The notes under the pieces are model-generated. The model made no database searches. It was not told where the DNA came from and worked only from the letters and a program-made list of their open reading frames with translations. Shown one piece after another: positions 1 to 7,590 of a stretch of 10,073 nt of DNA. Source of the DNA: Bacteroidales bacterium (GTDB taxonomy: Bacteria; Bacteroidota; Bacteroidia; Bacteroidales; JAOZVK01); NCBI GenBank assembly GCA_029938185.1, contig JAOZVK010000179.1, forward strand, positions 1-10,073. The letters run 5' to 3'. Every line of letters starts with the position of its first letter. Positions within the stretch are counted from its first letter, which is position 1. The position numbers and the translations under genes are program-made.

Positions 1-56
1 AAACTTTGTGTAACTTTGCGGTTAAAAAGCGTCTAACTTAAAACTGGTAGCCCAAG

Positions 57-107
57 TATGTAAGCAACTGATATATTCGACCTGCTTAATGTTGCCTATG
101 TATTCGA
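57..107 (-). repeat. Decayed copy of the ~100-bp intergenic repeat (R1)
   Basis: Read on the minus strand this contains ACATAGGCAACATTAAGC followed by AGGTCGAA. That matches the core GCGTAGGCAAC and the first half of the hairpin AGGTCGAAGACCT in the copy at 9621-9721. The second half of the hairpin is lost. The plus strand also carries GTAAGCAACTG (60-70), so 57-68 and 91-102 form an imperfect inverted pair (9 of 12 positions). The copy may extend further towards 165, but that part is too AT-rich to align by eye. Confidence 0.4.
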
Positions 108-275
108 TTAACATTCTAACAATATGTAAATTAACAAAAATAAATATTGATTTTTTTTTATTTTACTACTTATTTCTGTTTATCAAGCATAAGCAAAATT
201 GTTCATTATTAAATATCATAAATATTAAATAAAAATTTTATTAAATTTAAAAAAAAATTACTTTTGTGATAAGTA

Positions 276-309
276 TTTGTACAATAAATTATTTACATTT
301 ATAAGTTTG
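276..309 (+). promoter_or_regulatory. Candidate promoter for the sensor/phosphatase gene
   Basis: TTTG at 276-279 and TAAGTTTG at 302-309 match the Bacteroidota -33 (TTTG) and -7 (TAnnTTTG) boxes, with a 22-base spacer that is slightly long. This would start the transcript near 316, about 45 bases before the ATG. An alternative is TACTTTTG at 259-266, also a full -7 match, but with only TTTT or TTTA in the -33 position. I cannot tell which is used. Confidence 0.45.
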
Positions 310-361
310 TAATTTATTTATGGTATGAGCAATATAATCATTGGTAAATAACTAAAAAAAT

Positions 362-3300
362 ATGAAAAAAATTATATTTTTAATTTCTATGTTTTTAATA
401 TCTCAATTTGTTTTTTCACAAATAGTTGATATTAAATTCAAACATCTTTCTATTCAGGATGGGCTTTCGCTTAGTTCGGTATATTGTATATTTCAAGATA
501 GTCAAGGTTTCATGTGGTTTGGTACCGAAGATGGATTAAATAGATATGATGGTTACAAATTCAAGATTTTTCGTCCTGATATGAATGATGCTAATTCTAT
601 TTCAGAAAAGTGGATAATAAATATATACGAAGACAAAAACAATAATTTATGGGTTGTAACTCAAAATGGTTTAAATAAATATCAAGCAGAAACTGAAACG
701 TTTGTAAAATATCAATATTCTAAAGACGATGCTAATTCAATATCAGACAATAATATAAATGTTTTTTTTGAAGATAATACTGGGACTATTTGGATTGGAA
801 CAGATTATGGTCTGAATAAATTCAATAGTATTAATGACAATTTTACAATATTTAAAACAAATAGTAATACAATTACTCAAATATCAGATAATCATATAAC
901 TGCAATTACACAAGACAAGAACAATAATATATGGATAGGAACAAAAAAAGGCTTAAATAAATTTGATACGAAAACTAATAAATTTGTAAACTACTATTCA
1001 GATACAACTTATGAAAATTCGTTACCTGATAATGAAATTCAAACACTTTATGCTGATATTGACGGAAACATATGGATTGGTACTTCAAATGGTTTATCTA
1101 AATTTAATCCCTCAAATAATAAGTTTACTAATTTTAGGCATAGTGCTACAAAGCCTTTTAGTATTTCAAATAATAATATAAGAACAATTTTTAAAGACCA
1201 CAAAAACAATTATTGGATAGGAACAAACATTGGTTTTGACTTATATAATTCTAAAACAAATAAATTTATCAATATATTTACAGAAAGCCAAACAGAATCG
1301 AATAGTGTAACACAATTAAACAGACCTATTTATAAAGATAAAACTAATAATATATGGTTTGGTTCTTATTCGTCTGGACTTTTTTATTATGATATTGAAA
1401 ACAAAAAACTACATCAATATATTAACAATCCTTTAAATAAAAACAGTTTATCTGAAAATGAAGTAACTACAATAACACAAGATGATTATGGTGTATTGTG
1501 GTTTGGAACTTTTGGGGCAGGTTTAAATAAATATGATCCTACAAGTAATAAATTTAAACTATTTACATCTGATGCTAACAATAAAAACAGTCTTTCAGAA
1601 AATTTTGTGTGGTCTATATTTGAAGATTCAGACGGTGATGTTTGGATAGGAACAAATTCGCAAGGAGTGAATAGATATACAGCTAAAAATGGTAAATTTA
1701 TTCATTACAAGAACAATGCAAAGCAAACCAATAGTTTATCAAACAATACTGTAAGAGAAGTTTTTCAGGATAGCAAAGGTATTATCTGGTTTGGAACTGA
1801 CGGAGGTGGAGTAAATAGTTTTAATAAAAAAACTTCTAAATTTACTGTTTATGAGTCAAATCCTCAAGACTTGACATCAATATCTTCTAATTCGGTAAGA
1901 GTTGTATTTGAAGATTCTAAGCATAATTTATGGTTTGGAACAACAAATGGGCTAAATCTTTTTGATAGGAAAAATAAAACCTTTAAAAGATATATAAATA
2001 AGCCAGATGACCCAAATTCAATATCTCATAATTTTGTGTATTCATCTATTATAGAAGATTATAATGGAATAATTTGGATAGGAACTTATGGTGGTGGCTT
2101 AAATAAATTTGATCTTAAAACACAAAAATTTAAACATTATAAAAATCAACAAAACAATAATAACTCTATTATTGACAACAAGGTGTTATCAATTTACGAA
2201 GATGATAATAATAATATTTGGATTGCAACTAATGGTGGGCTTGATAAATTTAATCCAATAAATGAAACATTCATACATTATACAACAAATAATGGACTAC
2301 CAAATAATACAGTTTACGGAATATTACCAGAAAAAGACAAACCAATATTATGGCTGACAACTAATTATGGTTTATCAAAATTTAATTATGAGCAAAATAC
2401 CTTTATTAATTTTACTGATGAAGATGGTTTACAAAGTACAGAATTTAATGGAGGAGCTTTTCATGCAGGACAAAGCGGAAAAATGTATGTGGCGGGTGTG
2501 AATGGACTAAATATTTTTCACCCCGATAGTATTAAATACAACACTATACCGCCAGATATTGTAATTACAAAATTTCAGATTTTTGCAAACGATGTCAATA
2601 TTTTAAATAATAAAGGAATCAATCTTCAGGATAAACAAAAAACAAGTGTAATTATTATTGATAATAGTTATTTTATATACAAAAGTATTCTTATAGCAAA
2701 AGAATTAATTATTAATTATTCAGAAAAAGTTTTTTCATTTGAATTTGCAGGACTTCACTTCTCAAATCCAAACAAAAATCAATATTCTTATAGATTAAGA
2801 AATTTTGAAGATGATTGGAATATGGTCGAAAATAGACATTTCGTATCATATACCAATTTAAGTCCAGGCAAATATTATTTTGAGATAAAGGCAGCTAATT
2901 CTGACGGTGTTTGGAGTAAAAAAATTAAAACTTTAAAAATAATTATTAGCCCTCCATTTTGGGAAACATGGTGGTTTAGAATTTTAATTACTATAGCAGT
3001 AATATTAGCTATTACTCTTTATGTTCAGCTACGAGAACGGAATTTGAAAAATCAAAAAAGAATATTATCAAAACAAGTCGAAATAAGAACAGCAGAAGTT
3101 GTGGAACAAAGAGATAAAATTTTAGACCAAAAAAAACAAATTACAGACAGTATAAATTATGCAAAAAATATTCAGGAGGCGGTTTTACCAACAAAAATAT
3201 TTATTAATCAAATAATACCTTCTCATTTTATAGTTTTTAGACCAAAAGATATAGTCAGTGGAGATTTTTATTATTTAAGAAAAATTAATAACAAAATTAT

Positions 3301-4012
3301 TTTTGCTGTTGCCGATTGTACAGGACATGGTGTGCCTGGTGCTTTTCTTAGTATGCTTGGCATAGCTTTACTAAACGAAATAGTTAGAAACAAGGAAATA
3401 ACAAAAGCAAGCCATGTACTTGATGAGTTACGAAAACAGATGAAAATATCATTGAAACATACTATTAATAAGGGAGGCACGAAAGATGGTATGGATATAT
3501 CGCTTTCTGTTTTTGATATCGAAAATAATATATTACAATATTCAGGAGCTAACAATCCATTATATATTATAAGAAATACAAATTCAGACAGCCTTTTTGA
3601 TTCAGTAGATAAAACACACATTCGTAAATTCACAAAAGAATTGTTTTCGTCAGAAAAAATAAATTTTAGTGATAATCTGCCAATAAACAAATGTTTATAC
3701 GAAATTAAACCAAACAAGCAACCTATTGGTATATATTATAAAGAAAAAGCATTTACGAACCATGAAATAAAAATTGAAAAAGGTGATACATATTACTTTT
3801 TTTCAGATGGATTTGCTGACCAATTTGGTGGAGAAGCAATTAAGTCGAAAAAATTTAATACTAAACGCTTTAAACAATTATTGCTTTCTACTTCGGAAAA
3901 AAATATGGATGAACAAAAACAAATTATTGAAAAAACAATAACAAAATGGCAAGGTAAAAACAAACAAATTGATGATATGTTAATTGTAGGTATAAAATTA
4001 TTAGAATATTAA
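362..4012 (+). CDS. Double beta-propeller / Y_Y_Y sensor fused to a SpoIIE-type (PP2C) protein phosphatase
   Basis: This is a 1216-residue membrane sensor with a phosphatase output. Residues 1-20 are a signal peptide. About 13 repeats of the type (I/V)-x-x-D-x-x-x-x-(I/L)-W-(I/F)-G-T-x-x-G-L-N-(K/R)-(F/Y) start at residue 43, plus one degenerate repeat at 654-675. The total of 14 equals two seven-blade two-component-regulator propellers. A Y_Y_Y domain (about 795-858) precedes a single membrane helix (about 870-892) and a charged coiled coil (about 895-945). The cytoplasmic part carries the metal-binding and active-site motifs of SpoIIE/RsbU phosphatases: VSGDF (D968), VADCTGHG (D985), KDGMD (D1042, D1045), FSDGFAD (D1149) and IDDM (D1204, D1205). 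Known relatives dephosphorylate anti-sigma-factor antagonists; I infer that ligand binding outside controls this activity. No antagonist or anti-sigma gene is nearby. About 42 extra residues (1072-1113) lie between NNPLYIIR and EIKPNKQPIG. The gene converges on the acyltransferase gene. Confidence 0.93.
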   Translation: MKKIIFLISMFLISQFVFSQIVDIKFKHLSIQDGLSLSSVYCIFQDSQGFMWFGTEDGLNRYDGYKFKIFRPDMNDANSISEKWIINIYEDKNNNLWVVTQNGLNKYQAETETFVKYQYSKDDANSISDNNINVFFEDNTGTIWIGTDYGLNKFNSINDNFTIFKTNSNTITQISDNHITAITQDKNNNIWIGTKKGLNKFDTKTNKFVNYYSDTTYENSLPDNEIQTLYADIDGNIWIGTSNGLSKFNPSNNKFTNFRHSATKPFSISNNNIRTIFKDHKNNYWIGTNIGFDLYNSKTNKFINIFTESQTESNSVTQLNRPIYKDKTNNIWFGSYSSGLFYYDIENKKLHQYINNPLNKNSLSENEVTTITQDDYGVLWFGTFGAGLNKYDPTSNKFKLFTSDANNKNSLSENFVWSIFEDSDGDVWIGTNSQGVNRYTAKNGKFIHYKNNAKQTNSLSNNTVREVFQDSKGIIWFGTDGGGVNSFNKKTSKFTVYESNPQDLTSISSNSVRVVFEDSKHNLWFGTTNGLNLFDRKNKTFKRYINKPDDPNSISHNFVYSSIIEDYNGIIWIGTYGGGLNKFDLKTQKFKHYKNQQNNNNSIIDNKVLSIYEDDNNNIWIATNGGLDKFNPINETFIHYTTNNGLPNNTVYGILPEKDKPILWLTTNYGLSKFNYEQNTFINFTDEDGLQSTEFNGGAFHAGQSGKMYVAGVNGLNIFHPDSIKYNTIPPDIVITKFQIFANDVNILNNKGINLQDKQKTSVIIIDNSYFIYKSILIAKELIINYSEKVFSFEFAGLHFSNPNKNQYSYRLRNFEDDWNMVENRHFVSYTNLSPGKYYFEIKAANSDGVWSKKIKTLKIIISPPFWETWWFRILITIAVILAITLYVQLRERNLKNQKRILSKQVEIRTAEVVEQRDKILDQKKQITDSINYAKNIQEAVLPTKIFINQIIPSHFIVFRPKDIVSGDFYYLRKINNKIIFAVADCTGHGVPGAFLSMLGIALLNEIVRNKEITKASHVLDELRKQMKISLKHTINKGGTKDGMDISLSVFDIENNILQYSGANNPLYIIRNTNSDSLFDSVDKTHIRKFTKELFSSEKINFSDNLPINKCLYEIKPNKQPIGIYYKEKAFTNHEIKIEKGDTYYFFSDGFADQFGGEAIKSKKFNTKRFKQLLLSTSEKNMDEQKQIIEKTITKWQGKNKQIDDMLIVGIKLLEY

Positions 4013-4208
4013 CAGAATGTGTAAGCAATATTAAAAAACACTTAGTGCTTGGGCAAATCACAAATAATAATTAACCATTTGCACTTGTTCTTTTAAGCTT
4101 TAATGGCTTAAAAAAACACTCAAATATTCCCGATATTATCGCTTTTTTGAATTGTTAAAGCTTAAAATACCTGCGTGCAAATTGGCTAATTATAAATTGT
4201 GAATTGCC
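4013..4208. repeat. Long imperfect inverted repeat between convergent genes
   Basis: The arms run about 4052-4118 and 4141-4208 around a spacer of about 22 bases. Aligning the left arm with the reverse complement of the right arm by eye gives roughly 50 identical positions out of 68, including a shared 13-mer TTTTAAGCTTTAA and the blocks TTTGCAC and ATAATTA. The right arm ends exactly at the stop codon of the minus-strand acyltransferase gene, and the left arm starts about 40 bases after the sensor gene. Transcribed from either side it would fold into one long hairpin and could act as a two-way terminator or RNA stabiliser. It could equally be a decayed miniature inverted-repeat element. I see no target-site duplication. 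Bases 4017-4027 (TGTGTAAGCAA) weakly resemble the core of the other repeat family. Confidence 0.6.
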
Positions 4209-4778
4209 TTATTGTTTTTCTATTGAAAACTTACTTGGATGTCGAGCAGATATTCCTTTAAACCTTTGTTTAATTAATTCTATATCTTTTTCAAAGTTTC
4301 CAGTAGGTATAAATTCGCCTAAAAATCCAACAGTTCTTTTTTTAAAGTCAGCTGTTATCAAGTGCATTGGAACATTAGATTTGATTGCAATGCGATAAAA
4401 ACCTGATTTCCATTTAGAATTTTTTGCACGAGTACCTTCTGGTGCTATTGATAAAATAAGTTTCTTTTTTTCAGCAAAAACATCAACCATTTGATCTACA
4501 ATGCTTTTTGGGTTTTTTCTATCAATTGGTATCCCGCCCCACATAATTACAAAAAGATTTATTGGAAAAAAAAACAACTCTTTTTTAATCATTATTTTTG
4601 TTCTAATTCCAACAACCCAACTAAATATTTTACCAATAAACATGTCCAAAATGCTTGTATGTGGGGCAATTACCATAACGTATTTAGGGTCGTTTGGTAT
4701 TGTTCCTACAATTCTCCAGCCAATAAATTTCAAAAGTACTACGCCACCCCAGTGGATTAAAATATTTAATAATTTCAT
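4209..4778 (-). CDS. PlsC-type 1-acyl-glycerol-3-phosphate acyltransferase family protein
   Basis: This is a predicted membrane-bound lysophospholipid acyltransferase of about 189 residues. The family transfers an acyl group from acyl-ACP or acyl-CoA to a lysophospholipid, typically making phosphatidic acid. Counting from the ATG at 4778, the catalytic HX4D motif is APHTSILD (H40, D45), a substrate-binding block is GGIPIDR (81-87), and the PEGTR motif is at 113-117. The N-terminus is hydrophobic. The frame can be opened at a TTG (4805-4803), nine codons earlier, but that TTG is part of a perfect -7 promoter box, so the transcript should start after it and the ATG at 4778 is the better start. 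The exact substrate is not decidable: this short subgroup, with GIPIDR, also includes acyltransferases of other lipids. It is transcribed alone, divergently from the peptidase gene. Confidence 0.88.
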   Translation of the reverse strand: MKLLNILIHWGGVVLLKFIGWRIVGTIPNDPKYVMVIAPHTSILDMFIGKIFSWVVGIRTKIMIKKELFFFPINLFVIMWGGIPIDRKNPKSIVDQMVDVFAEKKKLILSIAPEGTRAKNSKWKSGFYRIAIKSNVPMHLITADFKKRTVGFLGEFIPTGNFEKDIELIKQRFKGISARHPSKFSIEKQ

Positions 4779-4802
4779 AAGTTGATATTTGTATTTAGCA
4801 TT

Positions 4803-4834
4803 CAAAAGTAATTGGTTTTATTGTTTTAAACAAA
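4803..4834 (-). promoter_or_regulatory. Promoter of the PlsC-type gene
   Basis: On the minus strand, TTTG (4834-4831) and TACTTTTG (4810-4803) are separated by exactly 20 bases, a full match to both boxes of the Bacteroidota housekeeping promoter. Transcription should begin near 4796, leaving a leader of about 17 bases before the ATG at 4778. This is the best-formed promoter in the window. Confidence 0.7.
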
Positions 4835-4865
4835 TGTAAAACTAAACATCAATACATATATAAGT

Positions 4866-4966
4866 ATTGTTACAAAAATTTTTTGACATTTATTTATTCA
4901 TATCCCCCTGATTAAATTGTCTTTATATTAATGCATAAGCAACTGTAAATAGGTCAAAGACCTTAG
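4866..4966 (+). repeat. Dispersed ~100-bp intergenic repeat, copy R2
   Basis: It starts ATTGTTACAAAA, then has ATTAA(A/G)TTGTCTTT and AATGCATAAGCAAC, and ends in the hairpin AGGTC-AAA-GACCT (4951-4963). It aligns along nearly its whole length with the copy at 9621-9721, with only small gaps. The distance from TACAAAA to AGGTC is 80 bases. It sits in the divergent region between the acyltransferase and peptidase genes, just upstream of the peptidase promoter. The hairpin has no following T run, so it is not a standard terminator. Confidence 0.72.
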
Positions 4967-4971
4967 AACCA

Positions 4972-5003
4972 TTTTTTTTATTCCTTAAATATATCTAAAT
5001 TTG
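4972..5003 (+). promoter_or_regulatory. Candidate promoter for the M1 peptidase-FKBP operon
   Basis: TAAATTTG (4996-5003) is a full match to the -7 consensus. TTTT at 4972-4975, 20 bases upstream, is a three-of-four match to the -33 box. Initiation would fall near 5011, about 26 bases before the ATG at 5037. It lies immediately downstream of repeat copy R2, so R2 would be upstream of the transcript rather than in its leader. Confidence 0.5.
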
Positions 5004-5036
5004 GGACATTCAATTTTTTTTTAAACCCAAAACATA

Positions 5037-6908
5037 ATGTATAGAATAATAATATTTTTAATTTTATTTTCAAGTTTTAAAAGCTTTGCACAGAACCAAT
5101 TATTTGTTCCCAAAGAAATTCAAAAAACGTATGACAAAAATATAAGAAAAACTAATGGAGAAGTAGGACAAAATTATTGGCGAAATTTTTCCGATTATAA
5201 TATTGAAGTAAGTCTTATTCCCGAAAAAGGACTAATTACTGGAAAATCAAAAATTATTTATACAAACAACAGTCCACAAGATTTACATAGAATAATATTA
5301 AATTTGTACCAAGACCTATTTAAAAAAGGAATTGCAAGAGACCGAACCGTTGATGTAAGAGATATACATAAGGGAGTAGCAATACACAGTCTAAAAATAG
5401 ATGAATACAGATATGAATCAAGTAGTTATAAAATACGTAGGCAACCAACATTTCTTTCAGTATCACTTCCAAAAGCAATAAAATCTAATGGTGGCAAATC
5501 AACAATAGAAATAAATTGGAGTTTTAAAATGCCTAAACATACAAAAATACGAATGGGCAAATACGATGCAACAACTTACTTTGTTGCATATTGGTATCCT
5601 CAAATTGCTGTTTATGATGCAATATCGGGTTGGGATAAAATTGGTTACGATGGACTTCATGAGTTTTATGACGAATTTGCAAATTTTGATGTTAAAATAA
5701 AAGTTCCAGCAAAACAAATTGTTTGGGCTACTGGAGTTTTGCAAAACCCAAAGGAAGTTTTGAAAAATAAATTTTATAAAAGATACAAAAAATCATTAAA
5801 CACCAATGATATTATTCACATAATAGAACAGGAAGACTATAAAAGTCAAATAACTGTAAATAAAGATACAAATATATGGCACTTTAAAGCAAATAATGTA
5901 AATGATTTTGCTTTTGCAACAAGCTCTCATTATTTATGGGACGCAACAAGTACAAAAGTTGATAAGGATTCAAAAAATGTACATATAAATTCTGCTTACG
6001 ATATAGAATCTGGTGATTTTAAGGAAGTTACAAGTATTAGTAAAAAAAGTGTAATGTATTTATCAAACGAAATGCCAGCTGTGCCTTTTCCATATCCAAG
6101 TTTAACAGTGTTTAGAGGAGCAGGCGGTATGGAATTCCCTATGATGGTAAATCAACGTTCGTCATACAATAGAGCTAGTATGATAAATGTAACAACTCAC
6201 GAAATAGCACATACTTACTTTCCATTTTATATGGGAATTAATCAAGAAAAATATTCATGGATGGACGAAGGTTGGGCAATGTATTTGGTTGCCGATTTAC
6301 AAAAAAGATTAGAAAAAAACAATGACAAAGCAGCAACTTCTGTATCTTCTTATAGGTATTATTCCGGAACTGAATTTGAAGCTCCAATTATGCAACCCTC
6401 ATTTAATATCAAACGATACGACTATTATATAGCAAGCTACTACAAGCCCGAAATTGCATATAGAATTTTGGCTGATATGTTGGGAGATAAGCTGTTCAAA
6501 AAAGCACTAAAGGAATATATAAATCGTTGGAATGGTAAACATCCATGTCCGTATGATTTTTTCTACACTTTCAACGATATTGCAAAAGAAGATTTAAGTT
6601 GGTATTGGCAAGCATGGTTTTTTGATTTAGGTGTACCCGATATAGGAGTTAATAAAGTTGAGAAAACTAAAAAAGGTTATCAAATAGAAATACAAAAAAT
6701 AGGACGACTACCAATTCCTCTTGATATTGACATAATATATAAAGATAAATCTGTTGAACATATTCATAAAACTGCAAGAATATGGAAAAACAAAACTATA
6801 TTTATTTATGATTTAATTACCGATAAAACAATAAGTAAAGTAAATATTGGACATAAATATTGGCCTGATGTTAATAGCTCAAATAATAGATTTATAAATG
6901 AAAAATAA
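5037..6908 (+). CDS. Secreted M1-family zinc metallopeptidase
   Basis: This is a 623-residue gluzincin aminopeptidase-like protein. Residues 1-18 form a signal peptide ending SFAQ, so it acts outside the cytoplasm. The N-terminal half is the beta-sandwich domain of M1 enzymes. The substrate-binding loop appears as GGMEFP (363-368), the form that replaces GAMEN in many bacterial M1 proteins. Zinc ligands are HEIAH (388-392) and E411, spaced exactly HEXXH-X18-E, followed by GWAMY. Tyrosines in the ASYYKP segment are candidates for the transition-state Tyr. The family removes N-terminal residues from peptides; the substrate range of this one cannot be read from sequence. Its last 11 bases overlap the start of the downstream FKBP gene, so the two are almost certainly co-transcribed and translationally coupled. 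I see no frameshift or missing key residue. Confidence 0.92.
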   Translation: MYRIIIFLILFSSFKSFAQNQLFVPKEIQKTYDKNIRKTNGEVGQNYWRNFSDYNIEVSLIPEKGLITGKSKIIYTNNSPQDLHRIILNLYQDLFKKGIARDRTVDVRDIHKGVAIHSLKIDEYRYESSSYKIRRQPTFLSVSLPKAIKSNGGKSTIEINWSFKMPKHTKIRMGKYDATTYFVAYWYPQIAVYDAISGWDKIGYDGLHEFYDEFANFDVKIKVPAKQIVWATGVLQNPKEVLKNKFYKRYKKSLNTNDIIHIIEQEDYKSQITVNKDTNIWHFKANNVNDFAFATSSHYLWDATSTKVDKDSKNVHINSAYDIESGDFKEVTSISKKSVMYLSNEMPAVPFPYPSLTVFRGAGGMEFPMMVNQRSSYNRASMINVTTHEIAHTYFPFYMGINQEKYSWMDEGWAMYLVADLQKRLEKNNDKAATSVSSYRYYSGTEFEAPIMQPSFNIKRYDYYIASYYKPEIAYRILADMLGDKLFKKALKEYINRWNGKHPCPYDFFYTFNDIAKEDLSWYWQAWFFDLGVPDIGVNKVEKTKKGYQIEIQKIGRLPIPLDIDIIYKDKSVEHIHKTARIWKNKTIFIYDLITDKTISKVNIGHKYWPDVNSSNNRFINEK

Positions 6909-7434
6909 TTTAATAATATTACTATTTATAAGTATTTCAATATCTTTGATTTATTGCAATAATAAAAATGAGCAAAAAAAACTAAAGAAAAAAGATTTTG
7001 AGAAATATTATAATCCATTGATAAGAGCCAATAAATATTTAATAAAAAAAGATGCTGAAAGGATTGAGTCATATGCTAAACGACGAAACTGGGATATGAA
7101 AGTAAGCAAAACTGGCTTATATTATCAGATTTATGAACAAGGAAGCAACAAAAAAGCACAAACAGGAATGCTGGCAACGCTTAGTTTCGAAGTATCGCTG
7201 CTTGACGGAACTCATTGTTATAGTTCGGATTCAATTGGTAATAAAGTTTTTGAAATAGGACATGGAAGAGTGGAATCGGGACTCGAACAAGGTCTATTAT
7301 TATTAAACGAAGGCGATAAAGCCAGATTCATAATGCCACCCTACATGGCTCATGGTCTATTAGGCGATCAAGAAAAAATAACTGCGCGTTCAATAATTGT
7401 TTATGATATTCATTTAATTAAACTTTCAAAATAG
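6898..7434 (+). CDS. FKBP-type peptidyl-prolyl cis-trans isomerase, probable lipoprotein
   Basis: This 178-residue protein has a hydrophobic leader followed by Cys20 in SLIYC, a plausible but imperfect lipobox (Tyr just before the Cys is unusual), then a charged linker. Residues of about 85-176 form one FKBP domain. Recognisable pieces are ATLSFEVSLLDGT, the GHGRVESGLEQGL segment that corresponds to the V-x-G-(W/L)-x-(E/Q) stretch of the family, and MPPYMAHG, which corresponds to IPPxLAYG. FKBPs speed proline isomerisation during folding. This one should work in the periplasm or on the outer membrane, like the GldI-type lipoproteins of gliding Bacteroidota, although nothing here points to gliding. 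It begins inside the end of the M1 peptidase gene (ATG at 6898, peptidase stop ending at 6908). The position suggests a folding helper, or simply operon partnership, for an exported peptidase. Confidence 0.85.
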   Translation: MKNNLIILLFISISISLIYCNNKNEQKKLKKKDFEKYYNPLIRANKYLIKKDAERIESYAKRRNWDMKVSKTGLYYQIYEQGSNKKAQTGMLATLSFEVSLLDGTHCYSSDSIGNKVFEIGHGRVESGLEQGLLLLNEGDKARFIMPPYMAHGLLGDQEKITARSIIVYDIHLIKLSK

Positions 7435-7454
7435 AATAAAAAAAGTTAGCTTTG
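7424..7454 (+). promoter_or_regulatory. Candidate promoter upstream of clpS
   Basis: TAGCTTTG (7447-7454) is a full -7 consensus match, with TTTC (7424-7427) 19 bases upstream as a three-of-four -33 box. Transcription would begin near 7461, giving a leader of about 130 bases that contains the whole of repeat copy R3, including its two hairpins. The -33 box lies in the last codons of the FKBP gene. Confidence 0.4.
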
Positions 7455-7479
7455 TATAAATATTTTATATATAATGCTA

Positions 7480-7579
7480 ATACAAAATTTTCACATATTT
7501 TGTATAAAGCTTATTTGCTGAAATATAGATGAATATATATCATACGTAAGCATCATTAAAATAGGTCGAAAACCTAAAA
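7480..7579 (+). repeat. Dispersed ~100-bp intergenic repeat, copy R3, in the clpS leader
   Basis: TACAAAATTTT (7481-7491) is followed 82 bases later by AGGTCGAAAACCT (7563-7575), preceded by ACGTAAGCATCATTAAAAT. These match the other copies in order and spacing. The terminal hairpin is weakened (four pairs, AGGT/ACCT). A separate perfect 9-bp hairpin lies inside the copy: ATACAAAAT (7480-7488) with ATTTTGTAT (7497-7505). The copy ends about 12 bases before the clpS ATG. Confidence 0.58.
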
Positions 7580-7590
7580 TATTAACAATT

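Larger units (their letters stand above)
1..361. other. Gene-free leader region upstream of the sensor/phosphatase gene
   Basis: I see no credible coding sequence here. The first 21 bases contain two imperfect tandem 10-mers (AACTTTGTGT and AACTTTGCGG). The second includes TAACTTTG (11-18), a full match to the Bacteroidota -7 consensus, but its -33 partner would lie at or beyond the window edge. Bases 57-107 hold a decayed copy of the dispersed repeat described elsewhere. From about 125 to 300 the DNA is extremely AT-rich, with long A and T runs, which fits a promoter region. The promoter candidate for the downstream gene is listed separately. Confidence 0.6.

Noticed and set aside
3271..3717. 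148-codon minus-strand open frame inside the sensor/phosphatase gene
   Set aside because: It lies wholly opposite the SpoIIE domain, whose conserved aspartate motifs show that the plus strand is the coding one. Its translation resembles no family I know.
4017..4034. Possible extra copy of the repeat core (TGTGTAAGCAATATTAAA)
   Set aside because: Only about ten bases match the core, the AGGTC hairpin is absent, and no TACAAAA block lies 80 bases upstream because that is coding sequence. It is too short to count as a copy.
4204..4785. Plus-strand open frames of 64, 89 and 94 codons opposite the acyltransferase
   Set aside because: They are antisense to a gene with clear HX4D and EGTR motifs and its own promoter. 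They look like shadows caused by the AT-rich composition.
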